Shown one piece after another: positions 11,716-22,430 of a stretch of DNA of 64,000 bases (the first letter of the stretch is position 1; every line of letters starts with the position of its first letter). Source of the DNA: Lepidostoma basale. Lineage: Eukaryota; Arthropoda; Insecta; Trichoptera; Lepidostomatidae. The stretch is taken from contig JAHDVF020001035.1 in assembly GCA_022606425.2 (NCBI GenBank), forward strand, positions 1 through 64,000, read 5' to 3'. A program made the translations under genes and the position numbers. The notes beneath the pieces are model-generated. The model saw only the letters and a list, made by a program, of their open reading frames with translations, made no database searches and was not told the DNA's origin.

Positions 11716-12289
11716 AAATAACAACACAGATTTACATGTATATAGTAGATAGAAATAAAAGGAGGGGGGAGAAAAAAGCGACAGGTATATTCGAAAAATG
11801 TTTACCTCTAGAAACAGCACATTTCTAAGAATATAATATAATATAATATGAAATCAGTATAATGTAATTCTACGGCGTTCATGCTTTCATATATATTAAC
11901 TACTTAATACTAGTTAATAGCAATGGAATATTAACAGATTAAAGATCCAAATGGTATCCCAAGAACAAGCAAATATTAGACTTAGATGCAAACCAATCCC
12001 GGGATTGAAACTTAAAAAAAATCATTAATATTAAATAATTCATTTATTTTGAGCATGGCTGAAAATAACCATTAAGAAATAGATCAATCTTTCGAAGCAA
12101 GCCATTGCAAGAAGACATTAGCATGTACGAGTATCAATAATGTATCAAGATATATAAAAAGAAAAAAAAAACATCTTGAAAATTGAACGTTGTTTGGATA
12201 AAATCAAAAATCACGTTCGCGGTGGCTTTATTTTAAAATGATTGATAGCCAAAATCAGCAAATTGGATTAAAAATGTCGAAAACATACT

Positions 12290-12510
12290 AATCACGATGA
12301 CACGGGAGTCCCAGAGCAGCGGGTTCACTGGGGAGCATTATCAAGAGTTCCACGGCCTCGTAAAAACCTCCCATTTTCTCTTGGCCCTCAAACGGCGCTT
12401 TAATAAACAAGATTAATAGTCGGCAGTCATTTACCCTCTTCAACCTAACTAAGACGTGTCTCCGAGAGGTTCATCCGAGGGATAAAGCACAGCGGGAAAA
12501 TGTCGCTAAA
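12290..12510. other. GC-richer unique islet
   Basis: About 220 bp with balanced base composition inside AT-rich DNA, without ORF or repeat match. It could be a conserved regulatory block or a lost exon; I cannot tell which. Confidence 0.25.
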
Positions 12511-12734
12511 ATATAACATTGTGTTGTATATTTAACCCCTACAATGCGACTGACTACATTTGCAATAAAAAAAATGGTTTCGAAGTCTACATATGCAGCT
12601 CATGTTTAAATGTATCTTATATATATTTTTACTTTAGTTCCTTACTCATGAAATTATGATGAACTGGGTCTCTCCCTGAACTGAAAATGTAGCTAGCCAC
12701 GAATCGAGAGAAAAAAAAGTTTACTTTTAGTCTT

Positions 12735-12840
12735 TATATAACGCGTATATATAACTTTATTTTGTTTAATCGAACCAACCGGTTTCACTCCAGTTGGAGT
12801 TTTATTAGGGTAACAAAAATAAACTGATATCGTTGTTTTA
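12735..12840 (-). repeat. Half of a foldback element (AACCGGTTTCA type)
   Basis: ATCGAACCAACCGGTTTCACTCC-type sequence followed by TTGGAGTTTTATTAGGG. On minus it reads CTAATAAAACTCCAACTGG then GTGAAACCGGTTGG, a degenerate relative of the hammerhead-like order in 27075-27330. No partner arm was found. Confidence 0.35.
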
Positions 12841-13059
12841 TGATATATTATTGTACATATAATATATTTATTATTGCCTTTTAATTAGTAAAAAAAAAAA
12901 ACTTTTTTTTTTGGCCGAAACACTATGATATTTTATCATTATAAACTTTTAAATATATTTTTTTTTGTTTTATGTATCATTATTTTATTTTTATTTTACG
13001 CGACAATTGTTTAAAAATTATTTTTGAAAAAATATTCAATTCGACACACATAAAGGTTC

Positions 13060-13190
13060 GAAAAATCACGAAAATGTGACATTTGATATATTATTGTAAC
13101 ACCTGATGATGTCAACATTGGTTGACGTAACAGCTGTCGCGTAAAATAAAAATACAATTGTGATACATAAAACAAAGTTTTTTATTTTAT
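13060..13190 (+). repeat. Hammerhead-like element, GAAA mutated
   Basis: CTGATGA at 13103-13109, U, hairpin GUCAAC/GUUGAC, then GTAA in place of GAAA (13127), C, AGCT, GTC (13136-13138). The stem II hairpin is perfect over 6 bp. The A-to-T change in the catalytic GAAA should inactivate cleavage. Confidence 0.55.
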
Positions 13191-13589
13191 TTAACTTTAG
13201 TTGAAATTAACGCTGGATCGAATTTGTCGATGTGATAGACCGTATTGCCATATTACAATGGTAATGAGCATGACAAGTCATGTTGTCGGACAGGGAAAAG
13301 ATATATCGGCATGCAGAGTCATGATGTGCAGACCTTGGGAAGATAAAATAAGCACGATTCGAATCATTATTTCAAAAATATGGATTTGAGTCACCCAACG
13401 AGGAGAACAATTTCGACAATTTGAAGATGTCTACAAGCAATGGAGAGATCATTTGTGAGGTTGGGAACCACGGCAACACAACATGCCAAAGTTAAGAACT
13501 TAATGTAATGTCCGTGGGCAGGGTAATAATCCTTCTAAACGGCATCTCTTCGGATGCGGACATTTTTCATGATAGTGAGATAATGCATT

Positions 13590-13700
13590 TATCCCTAACA
13601 CGTTTACACCTTTATCATTGGGAGAACTATAAAATCAGTTTAAGTATATCGTTCTCCCAATGATGAAGACAAAAACTGGTTGAGCAAAATAAAAAATAGA
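13590..13700. repeat. Degraded palindrome related to 14586-14815
   Basis: Inverted arms (ACACCTTTATCATTGGGAGA and TCGTTCTCCCAATGATGAAG) around a short centre. Same family as the hammerhead palindrome at 14586 but the core is mutated (CCAATGA). Confidence 0.5.
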
Positions 13701-14585
13701 AAAAACAGTTTTCTGTAAATAGGTAACGATTAAGTTTTATCTGTAATGTTTATGATTTTTAAAATTAATAAATTGAACATTTAAAAATTAATGTCGAAAC
13801 ATATTTCGTTAACTTTTTTTTTCTAATTTCATCAAATTTATTTTTAATAGCGTTTTTTGGGCAGTTTACTTTGTATTTTTGCCTCATTGAGTTCATCAGA
13901 TGCGGGAGGGGTCACAAGATACAGTTGTTGTACGGTGATAACACAGCGATATCCTAGGTGAAGTATCTTCCTTTTTTCCAGCCTATTCCATATCCCGGTT
14001 GACAAGAGATGATTAATCGACTGTTTTCTGGGGATTACTCGTTCCCATACTCTCCTGTATTAATACTTTGGCGATGTTATTCTATCGCGGTTAAATAATT
14101 ATCTGTGAACGAGATGAAGGATAAACTAAGGACGGATAAAAATCGATACGAAAATAAACGAAAAAATAAAAAAATATAACCTACATTTGTAAAATAATAC
14201 ATTTCTAATTTGTAAATAACAAAGGAATACTCTACATATGGAACATATAGAATAAATGTTGCCAACGTTACGTTGATCTGACACGACAAGCAATGAAGAG
14301 AAGAAGAAGATTGGTCCTCCATGGTATAGTTTCTTAATCTTTTTACATCCGCGAACCACCAAAAAATCCGAAAATATTTATCGGACCAAAAGCATTGGAA
14401 TAAAATAATAAAAATATAAAAAATATATTTTATTAATACTAAATATTTATGTATTGTATTTTGAATAATTGAGTAAATTTTCATGATTGGTAGCAATATA
14501 TTTTTTTGGGATCTTGGATAGTTCTGTGTAACTCGTCTTTTTTTATATAAACTTAACGCGTTAACACTGTGGAATTCCATAAAGA

Positions 14586-14815
14586 CGATCTTTTATGAAT
14601 TATAACACCGTTTATTCCACTTTTGAGTTTATTTTTCTCGACATGTTTCGAAGGCTTACACCTTTATCATCAGGAGAACGATATAACTTATCGAAAACTA
14701 AAACGTTTATATCTAAACGTTTATATCGTTCTCCCGATGATGAAGGTGTAAGCCTTCGAAACATATCGAGAAAAATAAACTCAAAAGTGGAAAAAACAGT
14801 GTTTTAATTCATAAC
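14586..14815. repeat. Palindromic element with two head-to-head hammerhead motifs
   Basis: The arms (TTTATTCCACTTTTGAGTTT and its complement at about 14770-14800) are near-perfect over about 85 bp each. The centre holds one hammerhead motif per arm, facing outward: an intact one on minus (14635-14678) and a decayed one on plus (14729-14772, core CCGATGA and AUC). Relics of the same family lie at 13590, 16760 and 18690. Confidence 0.7.
14635..14678 (-). ncRNA. Hammerhead ribozyme motif, type I-like
   Basis: Read on minus: stem I 5' arm UUCUC, core CUGAUGA, UA, stem II AAGG/CCUU with loop UGUAAG, C, GAAAC, loop AU, GUC (14642-14640), stem I 3' arm GAGAA. The two stem I arms pair over 5 bp and all core residues (CUGANGA, GAAA, NUH) are intact. 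The very short stem III fits the minimal hammerheads known from Penelope-like elements. Self-cleavage after the C of GUC is inferred, not shown. Confidence 0.65.
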
Positions 14816-14989
14816 ATTTTGTAACTCGTCTTTCTAGATCAATGCATTGGAGATCGTTGTATTCTACATCTTCAGAATGGTTATGATATGTGGTCATAAC
14901 CACCTTGTCGATGGAGACTGCAACGATCTCCGAAACGTTGTTCCAGAAAGACGAGTTACACGGATTTTCCTAAGATCACAAAAACAATT

Positions 14990-16270
14990 TTATATATGTT
15001 TGTTTAAATAATAAAAAAAACACGACATGGTAATATAATATTATAATATTTCAAGAAAAATATTGCGGACTAAACATAAATCATGGCGGTCCACTAGTTG
15101 GGTAATTATGATATAAGGAACAGAATGGTAAGCTTTTTATCTGGGGGAGTTGGATTAAAGTCTAATTATAATAATGTATTTTTGACTTGATAAATTATCG
15201 ATGACTTGACAAAATTTTAAGGGGGAAAAGTCCTCTGTTAGATTGATCAGAATAATTTATTTCTTGATTTTTGTTATTTTTAAAAAATATTTCGTATTTC
15301 TTGAATAAAATATTTCATATTAATGAAAACATCTGTTTTCTAGAATTCTTAATTCATTTTATGTGAATGACATGCATCGATTCATTGTAAAATGACACCT
15401 AATAATAAATGTTCTAATCAAGTGTCAATTGATAATACACGAGCAAGGCAAAATATGTCACTCTCAAAACAAACAAAAAAAGTAAATAACTGACTTTTCA
15501 TTAATATTTATTAACAAGGTTATTACGTCTCAAAAATATTGCTAGATCATATAAAATAATTTTCAATGCACAAATATTTGTAGATAACTTTGCAGAGACC
15601 ATGTAGAGTCCATAGAAGTAGGTCATGTCAAAAAAGTGATATGGTTCATTATTTATGAATGTGATGTTGGTCAAGAACTTAAAAAATCGTGAATGTATCA
15701 AACATTTACCAGTTGTGTGCACTGTGTATGTAACTTGTCTATTCACCTTGCATAAGAAAATACAGCATAAAACTTTTCGTTGTACTGTAAAAAGAGATTT
15801 TTTTTTTACTCTGAATATATACTAATAGGGGAGAAGCAAAGACTCTTTGAAGTATCAAAAAAGCTATTTCACCTTTGATATTGGACACACGAGGTTCAAT
15901 TAAGTTTTAAACTAGATTTTTCTGTCCTTGTAACCCTGTTGCGACTAGAATCTGCATAATTTCGCATTTAACCTGATTAACAAAAAGTCTAACGGGGTAA
16001 AATCTGTGCAGGGAGAGGTCCTCGGCGTGCGATTTACATTTTTGAATGGACTCAACCACCCTCGGTTATTATGTATAATTATGTTCTGCGGTGTTCTTAC
16101 CACCATTTATTCCACACCAACGTGACTGCGTTTGAAAATAGAACACGAAAATATTGTTAAAAGCGTGTTGCTATGAAATTAAGAAGAAGAATACATTTTA
16201 GTGTTTTGTAGGCCATAATCAAAGAAACGATTTAAAATATAATTCAACTAATAGATGCGGTATTTAATAA
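14990..16270. other. AT-rich stretch, nothing firmly recognised
   Basis: Contains a family-5-like scrap near 15440-15480 (AAATATGTCACTCTCAAAAC). No coding region or other family is supported. Confidence 0.4.
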
Positions 16271-16279
16271 TGTATACTA

Positions 16280-16545
16280 CTTATCTATATGTTAACGATG
16301 TTAGTGGAACAAGAAATAGAGGAAGACCGAGGAAAACGTGGCACGATAAAATAAATCAAATACTGAATGTCGGCCACGCGAGGAGTCGGAGAAATCGACG
16401 TACGTGCACGACACGATGTATGAATGTTGAGGAAACAAGAAATGTATGTCAGGAAAAAAAGTGTGGCACATCATTCTTTCTGCTAACCTCTTCGTAGAGA
16501 CTGAGTGTTGGTTAATTAGTTAGTTAGTTACTACTTATGAAAAAA
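16280..16545 (+). mobile_element. RTE-type LINE 3' fragment
   Basis: Starts in the C-terminal frame (TATATGTTAACGATGTTAGT), keeps AACCGTGGC-like and TGTATGAATGTTGAGGAA blocks, and ends in AGTTAGTTAGTTA. Frameshifts are present; 5'-truncated. Confidence 0.8.
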
Positions 16546-16869
16546 TCATACTAAAAATAGCAATCGATAAAGTATAAACAAAAAAATTACACCATTTAAA
16601 CATATTTTTGTGAAATAAAAATTGATGATTTACACAATTTACATAAAACAAGGCGGTTTAAACAAGAAAGAGAAAATATACACAAATAACAAAATAAGAA
16701 AAAATCACACAAATTCAAATCAAGGCCTTGCCAAGCTGTTTAATTTATGATCATATATATAGTTCTCCCGATGATGAAAAAAAAACAAAGTTTAAATTCA
16801 TTAAAAATTCGTTTAGGTGTATAAGAAAGAGAAAAAAAAATCTTACATAATATTTTGTTAATCAATTTC

Positions 16870-17165
16870 TCTGACTTTTTTTTAGAAAGTTTCAATCTTG
16901 GGAGTGGTTTGCAGCAATTTCTTCTATTCTTCTCTTCCATTCTTCCCTGTATTGTGCGGCTCTTTTGAAATCTGCATATGATGAGAAGCGCACGTCCACC
17001 AACAGGTCCTCCGGGTACTCTCGGCGTGGGTGTCCCAAAGAGTTTGTCCCCTCGGTCATACCCTCCATTATGGCATGCAAGAGACCTTCTTGACGTATTA
17101 CATGGCCGATCCATCTTGCACGCCTTTCGGACAAGGTTCTGAGCAGGTGCCTTCCTCCGATTCTT
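16870..17165 (-). mobile_element. LINE C-terminal fragment
   Basis: Minus-strand frame 17134-16892 (80 codons) encodes SERRARWIGHVIRQEGLLHA, the RW.GHV.R signature of LINE C-terminal tails, then SYADFKRAAQYREEWKRRI. No catalytic domain remains. Confidence 0.65.
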
Positions 17166-17494
17166 ACAGTGTATCAGATATATTTGTATATATTTGATAC
17201 ACTGCTACATTTGTAAATAATGAAAATAAACTAAAAAGACAATGCATTAAAAAAATCATACATAATCCGGTTTAAATATGCACGAAAAAATCTTTATATG
17301 TATTTGAAAAATTCGACTAAATCTGGTTTCCGGTCAAAGCCTAAAATCAAGTGGAATAAAACTAATTTCATATTTTAAACTTTTTATTTTTCATAATTTA
17401 AACTGAATTTTTGCATTTTTTTTAATACTGAATGTTTTTGTATAAATACATAAATGGGTATTATTTAATGTAGATAATTGTAAAATCAAAAATT

Positions 17495-17700
17495 GGGGTC
17501 GTAATTTTCATACGCGAGGGGCGGAGTGATATTTCACGGGGCCGAGTGGGTTATTTGGGTGTTTGTGGTCGTCCCGCGGGGGCATAAACCTCCGCCGACT
17601 TTAGTTTGTGGCCACAGCCACGCGCGATGCTACGGGCTACCAATGACGCGCTATGCAATATGTTACACATCGAATGAAACCCACACGGCTACTAAACTAA
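17495..17700. other. GC-rich unique islet with TGTGGTC boxes
   Basis: About 200 bp, CpG-rich, not matched to any repeat here. Two Runt-type sequences (GTTTGTGGTCGTC and TTAGTTTGTGGCC) occur 60 bp apart. Candidate regulatory element only. Confidence 0.3.
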
Positions 17701-17789
17701 CAAAATAATTAATCAAACTTCGAAGCAAACAGAGTAAACAATCTCCGAATATTTGTATTGTAGAATTTTTAAATAATTTAACATTTAAG

Positions 17790-18345
17790 AAGTGAATGCG
17801 GTGCGAATGATGGTGTCATGAACAAAATAATGAAATGATCAATAATATGGTTTGGACATATGGAAAGAATGAATGAAGAAAGAATGGTAAAAAAGTATAT
17901 GTTATGTTATTTATTGTTTCGGCATTCACTTTGTGGTAGGACATGATTAAATTTAATTTATAAATGAAACACTTGTTTTTCACCACTTGAGTTTTATATT
18001 TTTTCACGACTAGTTTCGGAAGCTACAGATGCTTCCATCTACAGGTTTAAATAATAATGGTGAAAAACAAGTGTTTCATTTACAATTTAAAGTACATGTT
18101 AATGATGTAAATGGAACCAGGAATAGAGGAAGACCGAGGAAAACGTGGCACGATCAAATAAATCAAATATTGAATGTCGGCCATGTGAGGAGTTAGAGAA
18201 ATCGACGCGCGTGCATGATTTGATGTATGAATGTTGAGGAATCGAGAGAAATATGTCAGGAAAGAATAGTGCGGCAGTCCATTCTTTCTGCCTACCCCTT
18301 CGAGGAGACGGCGTGATGGTTAGTTAGTTTATAAGAAGAGCAAAA
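17790..18345 (+). mobile_element. RTE-type LINE 3' fragment split by a foldback
   Basis: The first part (17790-17905) matches the RT tail (GAATGCGGTGCGAATGATGG, AAAGAATGGTAAAAAAGTAT) and the second (18098-18345) continues from ATGTTAATGATGTAAATGG to GGCGTGATGGTTAGTTAG. The intervening DNA is a later palindromic insertion. Confidence 0.8.
17950..18080. repeat. Palindromic element with variant hammerhead-like centre
   Basis: The arms are AAATGAAACACTTGTTTTTC (17972) and GAAAAACAAGTGTTTCATTT (18061). On minus the centre reads CUGUAGA (18044-18038), U, hairpin GGAAGC/GCUUCC, GAAAC, UA, GUC. Core position 6 is U where hammerheads have A, a change shared with the family at 27075 and 39956. Confidence 0.55.
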
Positions 18346-18359
18346 AGTTACAAAACAAA

Positions 18360-18610
18360 TATGAAATCTATCACTAATACGTTGGGAAAATTACCGCGGT
18401 TTTTAATAAGTTTTCCTCAAGCACATTTTAAAAGCGCATGAAAAGCGCTGCTTTAGTTTTGTATTTCTCTCAATTAGCCTCTCGGAATTCTCGAAGTCTC
18501 GGGTGAGCGGTTCAAATGGAGTTCCAATTTAAAACTATTGCATACAAATTATGTAGCTCAACGGAATTTCTTTTAATTAACTCTTCGTGACCTAAATTCT
18601 AAAACATACA
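18360..18610. other. Unique islet of mixed composition
   Basis: No repeat match or ORF. It contains an AAAAGCGCATGAAAAGCGCT repeat-like motif and a TTGCATACAAATTA octamer/homeodomain-like site. Regulatory function would be speculation. Confidence 0.2.
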
Positions 18611-18689
18611 TATTGAGCTTCTGGTTTAGTTTAGAGTACTGATTTGACAATTTTATTTATAAAATCACCTGGTTTTTCGCTATTGGGTT

Positions 18690-18805
18690 TATTTTTCTAA
18701 GGTTTACACCTCCATCATAGAGAGTACGATACTCGTATTAATTGTTATAGTTTACATTGTTTGCCCGATGATTAAGGTGTCAAACCCCGAACATGCCGCG
18801 GCAAG
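18690..18805. repeat. Decayed palindrome of the 14586 family
   Basis: TTTATTTTTCTAAGGTTTACACC and, about 60 bp on, GATTAAGGTGTCAAACCCCGAAC show the inverted arms with the GAAAC core replaced. Dead copy. Confidence 0.4.
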
Positions 18806-19118
18806 GTTTCGTTGACACAATACCTGCACGTGAATACATGCAAGCATTCGCGTTTTGCCACGAATAGAGATTTACTAAACATGCTTTTGATAACATCTGA
18901 TCCTGTAATAACCAGCTTACGAAGTGTCCCGCAATAAAAACTTTGAAGTTCCCTTCCGAAGTCCTGGAGTTATTAATTCCCCCTATTATTGATGAAATTG
19001 TTCATATTTCGACCATACCAAGAACTGACTCTCAATCACATAGCATGACTACTCAGGAGCAGATTCATCCGAAGGCGATGATGATGAATAATCTGTTTAT
19101 ACATTATACGTCATAGTC

Positions 19119-19171
19119 ACTATAACTAACTAACTAACCATCACGCCGTCTCCCCGAAGGGGTAGGCAGTC
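19119..19171 (-). mobile_element. Extremely truncated RTE insertion with target duplication
   Basis: Only about 40 bp of the RTE end remains (TAACTAACTAACCATCACGC through GGGGTAGGC) between direct repeats AGTCACTATAA. This is a complete insertion event of minimal length, on minus. Confidence 0.75.
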
Positions 19172-19649
19172 ACTATAATAAAATGAAATATTGTTGTTTA
19201 GTTTTGTTATCTTTAAGGTTGGTAATAAAGGTTAGTTAATTAGGTCAAAGTTAGGTAGTTAGATGAAATTCAGGTTGTTTATATAGTTAAGCCTAAGTTG
19301 TTTATAATTTTTTTTTTACATTTTAGGTATATTTTTGTAATGTATCGCCTTATTCTATAATTTATTGTTTTTATGTTTTAATAAAAAATATATATTTGGG
19401 AAAATACCTTTTTTTTTCAAGAAACCCTACTCTATATACTTATATCAGCCTGTAATATCATATAAAGCTAAAAAAACATAAGAAATTATTTTGCCTAGCT
19501 AGCATGTAGGTACTAGGCGAATCACAGTGTGACGATTCAAATTAACTCAAAAGTGGAAAGTGTGTTGAGTGGAAAAAATAAAAATATACAATATATATTT
19601 TTTTAATTTTCGTATAAAGCACTCTGTGATAAAATATTTTAAACTTATA

Positions 19650-20640
19650 CCTACATACAACAAAACACGTTATATTTAACCACGGTATGGTAATTATAAT
19701 TGATGCCGACTAGTTCCGCTTGGACCCAAACTTCATTAACCGTCGCGTTGCCATGTGGTAAATTGAGTTTCCACTGCCAATTTAAAGTTGATTTTCTTAA
19801 AACCTATGGACCCTAATATTATAAAAAAAATTGTAATCCTCCATTGAAGTGTTCTCAATATTTCGTAATAAAAAAAAAGCAAAAAATTACTTCCTTCATC
19901 CCAAAAAAAAATATTTTCTAAGACTGCCCTCACCTTCATTCGTGTTAAGGTAGAATTTGTTTTGCTAATATTTACAACTTTATCAAAAGTGACAAATACT
20001 TACTCGCTGTTTTGAACGTATTATAAATTATATCTTTGACCTTTTCAATATGTACGTAATAATACCACTGTGGACGGAAACGCAGGACGCAACTTAATAA
20101 TATCAGAACTGTGAAAATATTAACACTTTACCAAAAGGGACAAATATTAATACGTACTCGTTGTCTTGAACGTACTATACATTTTGCCTAGGTGCCTTTA
20201 TCCTCGCCCCGCCGGCCGCGGCGCGCAGACAAGTTTATACCCGATGTCCAGTCGCCCGTATGCTGTGACGCATTACATATCAGAAATCGCATGGTTCCAG
20301 AAAAAAATTAATAATGATATGTTTTTCAAATAATCCATGTATGTTATAGATATCGATCTATTCCTAATGAAATTCCCTACAAGATGACATAAATTAAATT
20401 TTGATTCATCTAGTCATATGCTTGATATTTAGATAAAGTTAGCGGTAAACTGAACTTACCACATGGGAGCGAGCGTTTTGTTTTGAACATGGTACGTTAA
20501 GGGTTAAAGCAATCCAATACCTTATATATTCCCCTAATAAACTTGGGTCCAAGAGAAACTAGTTGGCATCAATTAAAATAACCATGCCTTGGTTAAATAG
20601 AAAGTGTTTCAATTTTTATGTCTATATGTTAAAAAATAAT
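19650..20640. repeat. Widely spaced inverted pair of hammerhead-family arms
   Basis: The left arm (19655-19740, minus sense CAAGCGGAACTAGTCGGCAT) and right arm (20535-20625, CAAGAGAAACTAGTTGGCAT) are inverted repeats with about 800 bp between. Both cores are degraded (CUAAUGA/CUAAUAA type). Inside, two diverged direct repeats start near 19965 and 20115 (TACTCGCTGTTTTGAACGTA-like). Confidence 0.45.
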
Positions 20641-20739
20641 CAAAAGAAAAATATTGTATTGTAAATAAAATAGCCTCAATTTATGAAAAAAAAATCGTAT
20701 TTTTAGATTTCGGTCCGTTTTCACGGAGTTATTCTATAT

Positions 20740-21135
20740 TTTGGGAGGAATGACATGTTTTTGCAAAAAAATGATTTATTCCTAAATATAATAAAACTCC
20801 TAGAGGACTGATGCTTTCATTCATATTCATTATTTAATATAAAGTTTTACATCATTGTCCAAGAAACCATAAATAAATAAAACAATTATAATATTTAATT
20901 AATATAATAATAAATGAGTTCAATAACTTCGCCTTTCTTAGGCATTATCAAAAAAAATGTATTATAATAATTACATTTGATAATTCTTAAGAAGGGCAAA
21001 ACATGTCATTCCCACAAAATATAATAAAACTTCTAAAAAACTGACGTTTACATTTGTATTAATTATTTAATATGAAGTTTTACATCATTGTTTAAGAAAC
21101 AATAAATAATTATAATATTAATTATTTGATTTTCA
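20740..21135. repeat. Two foldback family 5 copies
   Basis: The first (about 20740-20880) keeps one arm with CTCCTAGAGGACTGATG-type sequence. The second (about 20890-21130) keeps TTAAGAAGGGCAAAACATGT, then CATTCCCACAAAATATAATA and the outer TACATCATTGTTTAAGAAAC block. Confidence 0.55.
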
Positions 21136-21207
21136 TGTTATTTAATAAAAATAATTAGATTGGCGTTAAGTTGAAATCGGAAACAAGCTTGTTATTGATT
21201 TAATAGA

Positions 21208-21300
21208 AGAATGGAGTGCCGTATCGGTTAAAATGTGGCAGTCCATTCTTTTTGCCTACCATTTCGGGAGACGGCGTGATGGTAAGTTAGTTAGTTTTAC
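21208..21300 (+). mobile_element. RTE-derived miniature element (5' end fused to 3' end)
   Basis: GGAGTGCCGTATCGGTTAAA (the element start region) runs directly into GTGGCAGTCCATTCTTTTTG and GGCGTGATGG, the element end, then GTAAGTTAGTTAG. All coding sequence between is missing. The junction is the same as in 34755-34915 and 49140-49292. This copy lacks most of the 5' 55 bp. Confidence 0.7.
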
Positions 21301-21400
21301 ATTATTCTTAATTGCACAATATTTCAACAGAGTGTTTTGATATTTTAACAAACATTTTAACGTTTTGTAAGAAAAGCCGTACACACTTATTATCAGAATT

Positions 21401-21802
21401 TTAGTACTTTACAAAAAATATCTTTGGCATTTCCATTAACTTTGTTGAATTCATCGTCAATCCCAAATATTTATTCAATTTGTTCCCACAGAAGTTACTG
21501 CTCCCGCAAACGAGATTACATAAATACGTATTGTAGGAGAATCTCTCGTTATAAGGGTTCCTATATATCAATTTGTTTTCCGTAATTCCGTCCATTTTCT
21601 TCGTCAAACAACTCCGCTCTGTCGATAACATCGTCAGAACAGCCCTCATCTGAGAACAATGCCCGATTTTCTGGGACAATCGGCAGTGAAGGTGAGTGAC
21701 GCTTATCTCAAACAGATATACCTCGAAATGTATATTAATTGTGTACTTGCCGTCTGTAAGTATCAAAGAGTAAACATAATTTGTATTTTGCATACTTCTC
21801 AT
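21401..21802 (-). other. Open frame of unknown nature (133 codons)
   Basis: An open minus-strand frame without recognisable domain. In another minus frame 21690-21570 reads an acidic stretch (LFSDEGCSDDVIDRAELFDE), reminiscent of transposase N-termini but too short to assign. It may be a relic transposon or chance; I do not claim a gene. Confidence 0.15.
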
Positions 21803-21835
21803 TGTCTGCTTCTATTTAATAATTTTATAACATTG

Positions 21836-21948
21836 TACAGAAGTGAAGCTTGGAGCTTACAAAAGAAGGATGAAAGCAGGATAAACGCCTTAGAAATGAG
21901 ATCACTTAGAAGAATGTGCAGGAAAACGTTGTATGATGACTTTCGATG
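21836..21948 (+). mobile_element. RTE-type RT fragment
   Basis: Encodes the SEAWSLQKKDESRINALEMR block of the RTE RT C-terminus, followed by SLRRMCRKTLYD. It stops abruptly where the SINE at 21957 begins. Confidence 0.75.
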
Positions 21949-21956
21949 AACGACTT

Positions 21957-22175
21957 TCGTGGCAGAGTGGTAAGAGCTCTGACTTCCATACTGAAGGTCC
22001 CGGGTTCGATACCCGGCGATGGCAGTGTGATTGTCACATTGTCTTTGGTCTGGTGTAGAATTCACGCGACAATAAAATTGCGACAGATTGGCTACCTACC
22101 ACAAGTCATGAGAATCAATATAATAGCAAAAATAAATTGTATACAGTAATTGGGTTTAATCGACCTGTTGTATAC
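21957..22175 (+). mobile_element. tRNA-derived SINE, family 2, copy a
   Basis: tRNA-like head with GTGGCAGAGTGGTAAGAGC (A box) and CCCGGGTTCGATACCCGG (B box inside a perfect T-arm), then a body with TGATTGTCACATTGTCTTTG, GGTGTAGAATTCACGCGACA and CAGTAATTGGGTTTAATCGA. The acceptor arms do not pair, so it is not a tRNA gene. Truncated relatives lie at 35965-36150, 36800-36862 (minus) and 44690-44785 (minus). Confidence 0.8.
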
Positions 22176-22189
22176 AAGAAAAAAAAGAA

Positions 22190-22430
22190 GAAGCCATGGT
22201 AGACCTATGGTCTTCCAAGGCTTGACCAAATTAATAAATTTACTTACAGGAAATCATGGCATGAGCAAATTAATCAAATACTAAAAGGCTGCCACATATG
22301 AAGATCGACGAGCAAAAATCGACAAGCGTGCACGTTACGGTGTATGAATGTAGAGGAAGCTTGAGATGTATATCAGGACAGTATGCAGTATGGCCGTCGA
22401 CGAAACGGCGTGATTCGTCTGTTTTCTAGT
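22190..22430 (+). mobile_element. Decayed RTE-type 3' fragment
   Basis: Matches the RTE tail (AAATCATGGCATGAGCAAATTAATCAAATACT, read as two blocks of less than 20 bp with mismatches; GTATGAATGTAGAGGAAGC; GAAACGGCGTGATTCG). Many substitutions mark it as old. Confidence 0.65.

Larger units (their letters stand above)
14505..14980. repeat. Outer foldback element containing a nested palindrome
   Basis: The terminal inverted repeats are at 14509-14541 (GATCTTGGATAGTTCTGTGT, then AACTCGTCTT) and 14943-14979 (AAGACGAGTTACACGGATTT, then TAAGATC). Inside, 14820-14962 is a second inverted pair (GTAACTCGTCTTTCT against AGAAAGACGAGTTAC) with a hammerhead-like right arm (GTCGATGGAGA, hairpin, TCTCCGAAACG). 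The separate element 14586-14815 is inserted between, so foldbacks have nested into foldbacks. Confidence 0.5.

Noticed and set aside
14077..14580. 167-codon minus ORF
   Set aside because: Hydrophobic, AT-driven composition with no recognised domain, and it overlaps the outer foldback end; judged chance.
21957..22030. Possible tRNA gene
   Set aside because: T-arm is perfect but acceptor arms do not pair and a SINE body follows; truncated relatives confirm a repeat.
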